DNA from: a virus
DNA length: 64,000 nucleotides
Virus record (IMG/VR): IMGVR_UViG_3300046512_000087
Coordinates: 1 to 64,000 of that record
Strand: one strand, 5' to 3'
Shown here in pieces: positions 31,952-38,866 of this stretch. Numbering within the stretch: position 1 is the stretch's first letter; every line of letters begins with the position of its first letter. The notes under the pieces were generated by a model, which saw nothing but the letters and a program-made list of their open reading frames with translations, was not told the origin of the DNA and made no database searches. Both the position numbers and the translations under genes were made by a program.

Positions 31952-32887
31952 TTACTGGCCGATGTTGGTGTACTTGACTACCGCATTCACTTCTTCGATC
32001 TGGAACGCCACACGGGCGGTCAGCACGATGATGAACTCACGGGTAGTGATGTCCTTATCGTATTCGATGGTGATCTGACGCTGCACGCCGAAGATGAAGT
32101 TCAGTGGGTTACTGAACAGACCGTTGGCAGTAGGCATCAGCGGCACGCCGGTAACCTGGGAACCGAACACGAACAGCGGCAGGTTGCCTTGAACTTGTTG
32201 GTCACCCAGAGCAGTGGCGCGCTGGCCGTAGATGTCGCGCATTTCGGTTTCGTTGTCGGTCGAAACGAAGTGTTTCAGAGCCGAGCGGTTACGCAGGTAC
32301 TTGTCAGGCATGGTTTTGACGCCAGTCTTGATCAAGTCCTTGTTGAACGGTACGCCGCCAGCGTCAACGACGTTAGCAGTGGACAGCTTCAGCCAGCCAT
32401 CTTGCAGAGCCAGATAAGCGTCACCGGAGGTGGTGTCACCACGGATGCCCAGCTCTTCCAGGTCGAGAGCAGCACGCTCGCCCATCATGTCAACCAGGGT
32501 CTGATGCAGGCCACCGGCGCCGGAGGTAGGAGCAGCGTTGATGTTGCCACGCTCGATGTTGTCTTCGATCACGTCGTACGGCAGACGGACTTCGGCAATC
32601 ACTTCCTTGGTGTTCAGGGTCACTTGACCCAGATCAGGCTTGGAGCGCTGGCTTTCGGTCAGAGCAACGCCAGAAGTCGCGGCGCGCAGGATGCGGTTGC
32701 CGAAACCGATTTTGTTGATCTTCATTTCCGGGGTGTTCATGGTCACCGTGCGAACGCTTTGCAGCATGGTGTCCTGGTCGATCAGCGTGCGGATGAAGCG
32801 GTCGGTCTGGTCCGGGTTCAGCTTACCAGCGACGGCCAGATCAGACAGCGCCATGTCGGCCTTTTTGATCAGTTCTGCATTTTCCAT
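31952..32887 (-). CDS. major capsid protein
   Basis: Probable HK97-fold head subunit, 311 aa. Typical features are a helical N-terminus, NKIGFGNRILRAATSG, an extended stretch with RLPYDVIEDNIERGN, the long helix LVDMMGERAALDLEEL, and a C-terminal beta region (RQITIEYDKDITTREFIIVLTARVAFQI). The gene follows a protease and a scaffold-like gene and is followed by a strong terminator, the usual capsid arrangement. I see no clear cleavage site. Confidence 0.85.
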   Translation of the reverse strand: MENAELIKKADMALSDLAVAGKLNPDQTDRFIRTLIDQDTMLQSVRTVTMNTPEMKINKIGFGNRILRAATSGVALTESQRSKPDLGQVTLNTKEVIAEVRLPYDVIEDNIERGNINAAPTSGAGGLHQTLVDMMGERAALDLEELGIRGDTTSGDAYLALQDGWLKLSTANVVDAGGVPFNKDLIKTGVKTMPDKYLRNRSALKHFVSTDNETEMRDIYGQRATALGDQQVQGNLPLFVFGSQVTGVPLMPTANGLFSNPLNFIFGVQRQITIEYDKDITTREFIIVLTARVAFQIEEVNAVVKYTNIGQ

Positions 32888-32920
32888 ATCAATTTCCTCG
32901 GTACTAAGGGTAAGGCCGAC

Positions 32921-34060
32921 TTATTTGTTCCGTTGCTGCCGGGGGATCATGGCGGTATCGAACATCCCGGTGCGTGGATCGGGGTTTTCAGTTTTCTGGA
33001 CCAGCTGGCCGCTTGGGGTGTCGCCACCAGCAGGAGGCGCTGCAACCAGTCCATTCACTGCGGTAACCGCACTCTCAGACTTCCGAGCGATTTCGTCAAC
33101 ACGACCGCCCAGCTCTTTTTGAGTTTCTACCAGGGTGGCCTGACCTTCAGCAGTCTTCTGGACCAGTGCGGTCAGAGAAGTCAGGCTCTTCAGGATTTCT
33201 TCCAGGCCACCTTCGGACTTGACCACAGCTTCTGCAACCGGGGCCGGAGCTGTAACGGGCTCTACAACAGGTTCTACCGCTGGAGCCTCGGGCGCTGCTG
33301 GTACTTCAGGCACAGCCGGAGCTTCTGGAGCCGCTGGCTTTTCACCTTCTTCAACCTTGGCTGGCTCGACCACAGGCTCTTCGGTCTTCTGGATCAGGGT
33401 GAGAGCCTTGGCAACCTCGGCTTCCATCTTGAACGCCTGGGAAGGCAGACCGTTGATCAAACCAGTGACGTAGGTCTGGAAGTCGGTGAACAGCTTGGTC
33501 GCATCGCCAACGGCATCAGTCGGGCTGGACGAGTTGTAAAGCAGGGTGTACAGGGTGTCGGTGAACACACTGGTGGCAGTACGCACCGAGTCGTAGAAAC
33601 CCTGGGCCTTCACGGCGGTAACGAAGTCACTCGAAACCTCATCGGAGTACGGCGCGAAGGATTTCATGACCAGCGCAACATCGGCAGACAGCTTCACCAG
33701 CTGGTACTCGCCACCTTCGACTGGAGTCTCCTGGCGGAACACAGTGGTGCCGTCTTCGCCGGTTTCCATGGCATCGACTTTGAAGCCGTTATCTTCCAGG
33801 GATTTACGGACGGCCTCCAATTCAGGGCCCACCTTTGCAGCCGTAGCCACACCAACAATCACTGGACCGGTGGAGACTGCTTGGGCTTCACCCTTCAGTA
33901 CCCGCGAGATCGCAGTGCTCAAACCATTCAAATTGATCATCAGGTTGCCCCCTTCCTCGGATTTCAGTACACGGAACGGAATCTTGTTCGCTCCACGCTT
34001 GACCAGTGAGATGTAGCCGACATTGGCATCCGTCATCTCAGTAATAACTTTCTTCACCAT
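32921..34060 (-). CDS. scaffold-like head protein with Pro/Ala/Glu-rich linker, 379 aa
   Basis: Likely internal scaffold. The last 100 residues are coiled-coil-like and charged (SLTSLTALVQKTAEGQATLVETQKELGGRVDEIARK). Residues about 230-275 are a low-complexity Pro/Ala/Val/Glu linker (repeats of PEAPAVPEVPAAPEAPA). The N-terminal 90 residues carry a small domain (ANVGYISLVKRGANKIPFRVLK) of the kind fused to prohead proteases and XkdF-like proteins. It lies between the protease and capsid genes, where scaffolds sit. Confidence 0.72.
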   Translation of the reverse strand: MVKKVITEMTDANVGYISLVKRGANKIPFRVLKSEEGGNLMINLNGLSTAISRVLKGEAQAVSTGPVIVGVATAAKVGPELEAVRKSLEDNGFKVDAMETGEDGTTVFRQETPVEGGEYQLVKLSADVALVMKSFAPYSDEVSSDFVTAVKAQGFYDSVRTATSVFTDTLYTLLYNSSSPTDAVGDATKLFTDFQTYVTGLINGLPSQAFKMEAEVAKALTLIQKTEEPVVEPAKVEEGEKPAAPEAPAVPEVPAAPEAPAVEPVVEPVTAPAPVAEAVVKSEGGLEEILKSLTSLTALVQKTAEGQATLVETQKELGGRVDEIARKSESAVTAVNGLVAAPPAGGDTPSGQLVQKTENPDPRTGMFDTAMIPRQQRNK

Positions 34061-34116
34061 GGCGATAGCCTCGTAGCACTGGCGCGAGTGTATACCCGCT
34101 CTGTTCTACCGAACAA

Positions 34117-34719
34117 TTACGCCAGTATGATTTCTGGGATGATGGCCAGCTCGTCTACAGTGGCGAATCGGTGAATGTGCTCTTCAGCAACCTCGGTGAT
34201 GGTGCCTGCAATGATCAGGTGGAAGTGGCCATCCACGACATCGGTTTCTCCACCCAGGAACTTGCCGGTCTCGTCAAAGCGCACATACCAGTTGTGGACG
34301 TGGCCGTCATCTTCAGACGTGGTGCCGGTAGCCATGATTGGGTGATCAATCTCTATTTCCTGCTGTTCCCGGATGACATAGGCCTCCATGCTGAAGCCGT
34401 TCAATTCCTTGTTCAGGATCTTCTGCCAGACATCTGGGTCAGCGATATGCACGCCTACTACCCAGGCTCCTTCGATGAAGGTTGGGTCCCCGGCCTGGGC
34501 AATGAAGGACTCCACTACCTGGGCCTCGATCAGAATATTGTCGTGCATCATGTCGATGCTTCGGGTCTTGTCGGCACCCATGAAGCGCCACGCCATCTTG
34601 CGGATCTCGTCCGCAGTCATGTACTCGTCGTGGGCGTCCAAGCGGTTGGGGGCGTAGACCTCGGAATACACCACTTGCAGGTACTCGGGTGGATCTGGTT
34701 TTACTACCGGCGCGGCCAT
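34117..34719 (-). CDS. XkdF-like prohead serine protease with His-rich C-terminus
   Basis: Probable head maturation protease. The sequence resembles the putative phage serine protease XkdF: VYAPNRLDAHDEYMTADEIRKMAWRF, SIDMMHDN, GAWVVGVHI, and NGFSMEAYV, where the Ser of GFSME is a candidate nucleophile and the His of MMHDN a candidate base. After the core, three His-containing segments (DGHVHNWYV, DGHFHLIIAG, EEHIHRFAT) look like a metal-binding or beta-propped tail. The ATG at 34719 follows GGAGTTCAGTG, and a 14-bp repeat (34731-34744) abuts that ribosome-binding site. Confidence 0.72.
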   Translation of the reverse strand: MAAPVVKPDPPEYLQVVYSEVYAPNRLDAHDEYMTADEIRKMAWRFMGADKTRSIDMMHDNILIEAQVVESFIAQAGDPTFIEGAWVVGVHIADPDVWQKILNKELNGFSMEAYVIREQQEIEIDHPIMATGTTSEDDGHVHNWYVRFDETGKFLGGETDVVDGHFHLIIAGTITEVAEEHIHRFATVDELAIIPEIILA

Positions 34720-34919
34720 CACTGAACTCCTGCAATTGATTGCAAGACTGTGGGGTCTGGCTCGGCACCGAACAACTCCTTCAGTCTTGCATCTGTATAG
34801 CCCAATTGAGACTTGAAAAACTCCCTGGACACGGTGTTATGCGTGATCTTCAGCGCAGCCAACGAGGCGTCTGTCAGGTCGATCTTCCCATCCATTACTT
34901 TCACGGCCTGCTTACGCAT
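34719..34919 (-). CDS. small head-region protein, 66 aa
   Basis: Unknown. A short helical protein (LTDASLAALKITHNTVSREFFKSQLGYTDARLKELFG) with a two-helix pattern. Its ATG at 34919 follows GGGAGAAGGTG and overlaps the upstream stop; its 3' end runs into the protease start. The final residues (LQSIAGVQ) are encoded by a 14-bp repeat copy (34731-34744), so the repeat forms the C-terminus of this gene and the leader of the next. Confidence 0.62.
   Translation of the reverse strand: MRKQAVKVMDGKIDLTDASLAALKITHNTVSREFFKSQLGYTDARLKELFGAEPDPTVLQSIAGVQ
34731..34744 (+). repeat. 14-bp inverted repeat, copy 16
   Basis: Exact copy at the end of the 66-aa gene (read as LQSIA) and directly before the GGAG of the protease gene. 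Confidence 0.95.
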
Positions 34920-36510
34920 CACCTTCTCCCAGGTTCTTCAGCACATCGGGGTCATCCGGCTTCACGCTCAAGGGGCTGCTCTTGCCTGCCAACAGGATCT
35001 TGCCAATAGGCTGACCGTCAATGCGGAAGGGAAGGTCTACAAGCGCCACCAGGGCCTTGGGGTCGCTGCTCTCCAGCAGATCTGTTACAGCCTTCTGCTC
35101 GTTCACTGTCAGGGTCAAGAACTCGTCATGCAGGGCACCACCCTGTAGTAGATCAATCTGGATTTGCTCCTTGAGGCTGTACCAGTCCGCTGATGCCGCT
35201 GTGTATCCGAGCTTGCTGTAGGTGTAGATGCCCAGGCTGCCCCCGGCTCCTACGGTGAAGATCTCGGCCCCCACCAGGGTGGAAGTCTTCATCATGGAGA
35301 CATGCAGGCGCCTGAAGAACAGGGCAGCCAGCTTCGGGTCGGCTGTCTTGAAGTCAATGAAGTTCGCGTACATGGTCCCAGTGAACGGGTCGAACACGGC
35401 ATTGGCGTCGGCCACAATTCGAGGCTCTACGATCCTGGCGCGCATGCTGATTTCACCGTCTTCAGTGAACTTCAACAGGCCCTTGGTCTCGGAATCCAGC
35501 AGGTCTTTTGGAGCAAGGCCGGACAGCTCTGAAAGAACCTTGACAGGGCTCACACCAACATAGGAGTTCCAGTAGTCAAGCTGTGCCTGGGTAACTGGGG
35601 ACTTCAGCTCATCGAAAGCACTCTCGGTGACGATCTCCCTGCTGGACTCTGTAGCGGTGGTCTCTTTCGGCACCAATACCGTGGTCTGTGCCGTACGCAC
35701 ACAAAGAGTCCTGCACCCAGGGTGAAAGGGTGGGATGTGCAAGCCCGCTGCCGTAAGTTGTTCAGCAGTCATCTCCTTGTAGGTCTTCAACGCCTCCGTG
35801 GTCTGCTTAGGCCAGGGCTGCACGGTCTTCAGGTCATCAGGGTTCTCCACCTTCAAGATCCTGGTGATCGACTCATGGGCATCTTCCACCCTGAAAACAT
35901 GACCATTGATGATCCGGCAGAAGGCACTGGTACGGCCATCAAGCACAGCGTCGAGGCGGTAGTCCGAGAACCCGAGTAGGTCTGCCTCCGCAGTGAACCC
36001 CCAGGTGGACAGCCTGCTGGCCTGCAAGGTGGCAAGCATCTGCATGCGCTCGTTACCCGTAGAGGCAAAGGAGACAAATTCGTCGAGGAATCGTGGCTTA
36101 TCAGCCTTCTGGGCTACCCCATACTCGGCTTCCGAGTTTGCAATCAATTGCAAAGCCTTGTCCTGTACAGCTTCTGTCCCATTCAACGCAATGGACTGAA
36201 TCAGAATCGTAGTCGTGTGGTTCAGCGTTTCATCGTACTTCCCGTTGGAAAACAGGGGGCTACGGGTTTGGGAGGCTTGGGCGGCGCCGAACACAGCAAA
36301 GGCCCACAGGGAATACTTCAGGTACTCACGGTTGGCCTCGGCGGCTGGCTTCAGGTCAATGGTGTCTACCAGCGCCCGGGCCGCATCAAAGTTACCACCG
36401 GCAATCTCCTTGGTCATCTTCGCGTAAATGGCTGCCGCCTGTGGCGCCCAGGTCTTGTAGAGCCGGGCCATCATCCCCGACTCGATCTCCAGGTAAGTCC
36501 TGACGTCCAT
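34912..36510 (-). CDS. phage head morphogenesis protein (MuF / SPP1 gp7-like)
   Basis: Minor capsid protein. The middle part shows the MuF signature: DGRTSAFCRIINGHVF, a helical stretch, then IPPFHPGCRTLCVR. About 250 residues follow (to residue 532), longer than plain MuF proteins. That C-terminal extension (for example YTYSKLGYTAASADWYSLKEQIQIDLLQGG) may be an extra domain, as in MuF fusions that carry toxins or enzymes, but I cannot name it. ATG at 36510 overlaps the portal stop (TGATG); an in-frame GTG at 36522 is an alternative. A 14-bp repeat (36139-36152) is read as LQLIA. Confidence 0.78.
   Translation of the reverse strand: MDVRTYLEIESGMMARLYKTWAPQAAAIYAKMTKEIAGGNFDAARALVDTIDLKPAAEANREYLKYSLWAFAVFGAAQASQTRSPLFSNGKYDETLNHTTTILIQSIALNGTEAVQDKALQLIANSEAEYGVAQKADKPRFLDEFVSFASTGNERMQMLATLQASRLSTWGFTAEADLLGFSDYRLDAVLDGRTSAFCRIINGHVFRVEDAHESITRILKVENPDDLKTVQPWPKQTTEALKTYKEMTAEQLTAAGLHIPPFHPGCRTLCVRTAQTTVLVPKETTATESSREIVTESAFDELKSPVTQAQLDYWNSYVGVSPVKVLSELSGLAPKDLLDSETKGLLKFTEDGEISMRARIVEPRIVADANAVFDPFTGTMYANFIDFKTADPKLAALFFRRLHVSMMKTSTLVGAEIFTVGAGGSLGIYTYSKLGYTAASADWYSLKEQIQIDLLQGGALHDEFLTLTVNEQKAVTDLLESSDPKALVALVDLPFRIDGQPIGKILLAGKSSPLSVKPDDPDVLKNLGEGDA
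36139..36152 (-). repeat. 14-bp inverted repeat, copy 17
   Basis: Exact copy inside the MuF-like gene, read as QLIA. Confidence 0.95.
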
Positions 36511-38288
36511 CAGTGGCAGCACCCGGCCAGTTCAATGACCCCTTCTTTAGTCGAGCCGAAAGCCCAGCTGGCAATCAGTAGATTGAACTCAGCCATTTCA
36601 TCGGTGCTCAGGTCCTCGATTTTCGAGTGCATATCCGCGATATCAATGTCGGACAGCTCTGCCTTCACAGCCAACAACCCACGGGTACTGGCGTAGTCAC
36701 GGGCCAGGGTGATCACCCGGCTCTCGGCTTTCTTCACCACCGCCAATTTGGCTGGGGATTGCGTGCCGGTAGGTGGCTTGCCTGCTGCATTCTTCTCAGG
36801 CGCAGTTGGTTGGGCTGGCTGGGCTTTCTGAGCGTCGATAGCGGCCTGGGCGAGTTCCTTGGTGGCGTTTGCAGTTTCCTCGTCGTACACCAGATTGACA
36901 CCACCGACAGACGCCACTTCTTGCACGTAGTCTTCGTCCTTGACCATACCCTTGAGCATTTCCAGGGCCTTGAGCTGGTTGTCCACGTTTTTCAACGTGA
37001 TCGGCTTGCTGACAAAGCGCAGGGACTTGAAGCCCATGGCTTTCAAGATGGTCTTGTTGATGGTCTCGTCGAACTCGATACGCTCGGGGCGGAACACCTG
37101 TTCTTCCGCAACCATGTAGGCCACGACCGCAGTCGCGTAGTTGTAGTCATCAGAGCGCCCGAGGAACAGCTTGGGCAGGCGGAAACCTGCACGTACGTGC
37201 TCTTCAGTGGATACGTCGTACTTCTGGTACATCGAATCGTTGGCTGTCTGCGAGCCAAAACGTTCAACCGTAATCTGCACACCACCCCCCTTTTCAAGGG
37301 TGCCAGAGGTGGATTGGGCTTCTACTACAACGGCGCGCTGGCGGTTCTTCGACTTGCCGGACAGGTAACCCCGCAGCTGATCAGAAGCTGATGCAGCCAG
37401 GGCACCACCCTGCACAAAGATGATCGCCGGGGGCATGCCACCCGCATCAAAGAATTCAAGGTTGGCCTCTTCGGCTTTCCGGCTGCCCAGGACGGAGGGG
37501 AGCTGGTTGATCCACCGTGGGACCGAGTACGGCGACCCAATGTCCGGGTTTACACCGAAGGCAATCAGTTCTGTGCCTCGTTGGTCCGCTGGAAGGGCCT
37601 CTCCATCTTTCACCCAGTCCCCGGTGTTCCGGTTCACTTCGCGGGTAGTGCCGAACTCGCGATAGTAGATGGTCTTCTGACCTACCTTCTGCACGTACCG
37701 GCGCTCGCGATCCCACATGCTCATGTCGATTTCTTTGCCGCCACGCTGCATTTTCTTGGTGACCAGCACCGGATCATCAAGTTTGACGAACCGCATCATG
37801 TGCCCTTCGACACTTCGGATAGCCAGAACGTCACCACTGACAGAGCGCAGCACCTCCAGGAAGCCATAGCCAATGGACTCCAGGTCCCGACGCAGCTTGC
37901 GGCGCAGCTGTAGGAACGACCGGCCAGGGATAGGCTCGTCAAAGAACTCTTTCGCCATCTGTTCTTCGTTGGGATCAACCTTTCCATCGGGGTCAGCAGG
38001 CATGAACTCATGGCCAGTGCCGTCGATGTTCACTTCCATCGCCTCGATACACTGGCTTAGTGTGTTGTTCTGGTTGGGCAGCCGGGCCAGGACCTTGGGA
38101 ACGAAGGGCGGTTGGATGACAACATTGGACGAACTCTGCGTGGTGAAGTACAGGTTCGAAAACTCGTCTTCAATCTGAAGAGCCGAATCAGCCATGACAA
38201 GGTAGGTATCTGCCCCAATAACCTTCTGAACGACGTGTACCTTGGGCTCAGCAATCTTCTTTTCAGTCCCTACAGCTGCCTTTGACAT
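36510..38288 (-). CDS. portal protein
   Basis: Dodecameric portal at the head vertex, of the PBSX/Phage_portal type. Indicators are SNLYFTTQSSSNVVIQPPF near the N-terminus, RRKLRRDLESIGYGFLEVLR, KDGE and ELIAFGVNPDIGSPYSVPRW, then the long helix and FRLPKLFLGRSDDYNYATAVVAYMVAEEQVF near residue 400. ATG at 38288 is preferred over 38333 because GAGGTAGG precedes it. The gene immediately follows a terminator and the HNH/DNA polymerase genes, with no terminase next to it, unlike most tailed phages. Confidence 0.88.
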   Translation of the reverse strand: MSKAAVGTEKKIAEPKVHVVQKVIGADTYLVMADSALQIEDEFSNLYFTTQSSSNVVIQPPFVPKVLARLPNQNNTLSQCIEAMEVNIDGTGHEFMPADPDGKVDPNEEQMAKEFFDEPIPGRSFLQLRRKLRRDLESIGYGFLEVLRSVSGDVLAIRSVEGHMMRFVKLDDPVLVTKKMQRGGKEIDMSMWDRERRYVQKVGQKTIYYREFGTTREVNRNTGDWVKDGEALPADQRGTELIAFGVNPDIGSPYSVPRWINQLPSVLGSRKAEEANLEFFDAGGMPPAIIFVQGGALAASASDQLRGYLSGKSKNRQRAVVVEAQSTSGTLEKGGGVQITVERFGSQTANDSMYQKYDVSTEEHVRAGFRLPKLFLGRSDDYNYATAVVAYMVAEEQVFRPERIEFDETINKTILKAMGFKSLRFVSKPITLKNVDNQLKALEMLKGMVKDEDYVQEVASVGGVNLVYDEETANATKELAQAAIDAQKAQPAQPTAPEKNAAGKPPTGTQSPAKLAVVKKAESRVITLARDYASTRGLLAVKAELSDIDIADMHSKIEDLSTDEMAEFNLLIASWAFGSTKEGVIELAGCCH

Positions 38289-38340
38289 ACCTACCTCATG
38301 CATGAATTCGCGTATGCCGGGAGTGTATGTCACCTAACGT

Positions 38341-38363
38341 AAAAAAGGGAGCACTAGGCTCCC
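38341..38363 (-). terminator. terminator upstream of the portal gene
   Basis: GGGAGC/GCTCCC stem with a 5-nt loop followed by TTTTTT on the minus strand. It ends the DNA polymerase-HNH transcript before the virion block. A 14-bp repeat (38371-38384) lies directly upstream of it. Confidence 0.85.
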
Positions 38364-38370
38364 AGGGTTT

Positions 38371-38384
38371 TGCAATTGATTGCA
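38371..38384 (+). repeat. 14-bp inverted repeat, copy 18
   Basis: Exact copy in the gap between the HNH stop and the terminator before the portal gene. Confidence 0.95.
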
Positions 38385-38389
38385 GGAAA

Positions 38390-38866
38390 TTAGTACGTCT
38401 TGCCAACCCGGGCGTCTACTACACAACCCTTTGAAACCTCAAACTTGGCAGCGTACTCCAAAGGCTTCCATCTGTAGCGCTTGTCGGCCCTGATTTCTGC
38501 AACCTGTTCAGCCGTTAGCCGGGACCTATGACTCTCATGACCCTTCCGATATGTCCCCTGCTCCTTCTTATCCGCGATGTTTTCCTTCTGGGTCCCATAG
38601 CTCAAGTTATCAGGGGTATTGTCTCGATCACCTCCGGGGCCATGACGAACCACCTCGCCATCAGGGCGAATACCGTGAAAGGCCTCAGCCACTAGCACAT
38701 GGACTCTTCGGGTCTGACCCTCTACACAGACCCTGAGATATTTATCGGACGCATCACCTTCGAGAATGCGGGGACCGCCTCTGACTGCGGCTGAAGCACG
38801 AATGCGCCCATGACTGGACGCCTCGTACCTAGGAAAGCTGGGGATCTGTTTCCATATCTCAAGCAA
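38390..38866 (-). CDS. HNH homing endonuclease (NUMOD4-like)
   Basis: Free-standing HNH endonuclease, likely mobile. The N-terminus (EIWKQIPSFPRYEASSHGRIRA) matches a NUMOD4 DNA-binding module, and VHVLVAEAFHG, then VVRHGPGGDRDNTPDNLSYGTQKEN, is the HNH core. The C-terminus (SRLTAEQVAEIRADKRY, then AAKFEVSKGCVVDARVGKTY) is a helix-turn-helix specificity module. It starts with TTG at 38866, inside the last codons of the DNA polymerase gene, after AAAGGAC. It stands between polymerase and portal, fitting insertion at a conserved target in the polymerase gene, which has no visible intron. Confidence 0.85.
   Translation of the reverse strand: MLEIWKQIPSFPRYEASSHGRIRASAAVRGGPRILEGDASDKYLRVCVEGQTRRVHVLVAEAFHGIRPDGEVVRHGPGGDRDNTPDNLSYGTQKENIADKKEQGTYRKGHESHRSRLTAEQVAEIRADKRYRWKPLEYAAKFEVSKGCVVDARVGKTY

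Noticed and set aside
32189-34009. Long plus-strand open frame (606 codons), and others such as 23630-25264 and 26210-27625
   Set aside because: They lie opposite well-supported minus-strand genes, lack ribosome-binding sites and read as low-complexity shadows of the coding strand.
38859-38866. Intron in the DNA polymerase gene associated with the HNH endonuclease
   Set aside because: The polymerase frame is continuous through all motifs; the HNH gene is free-standing.
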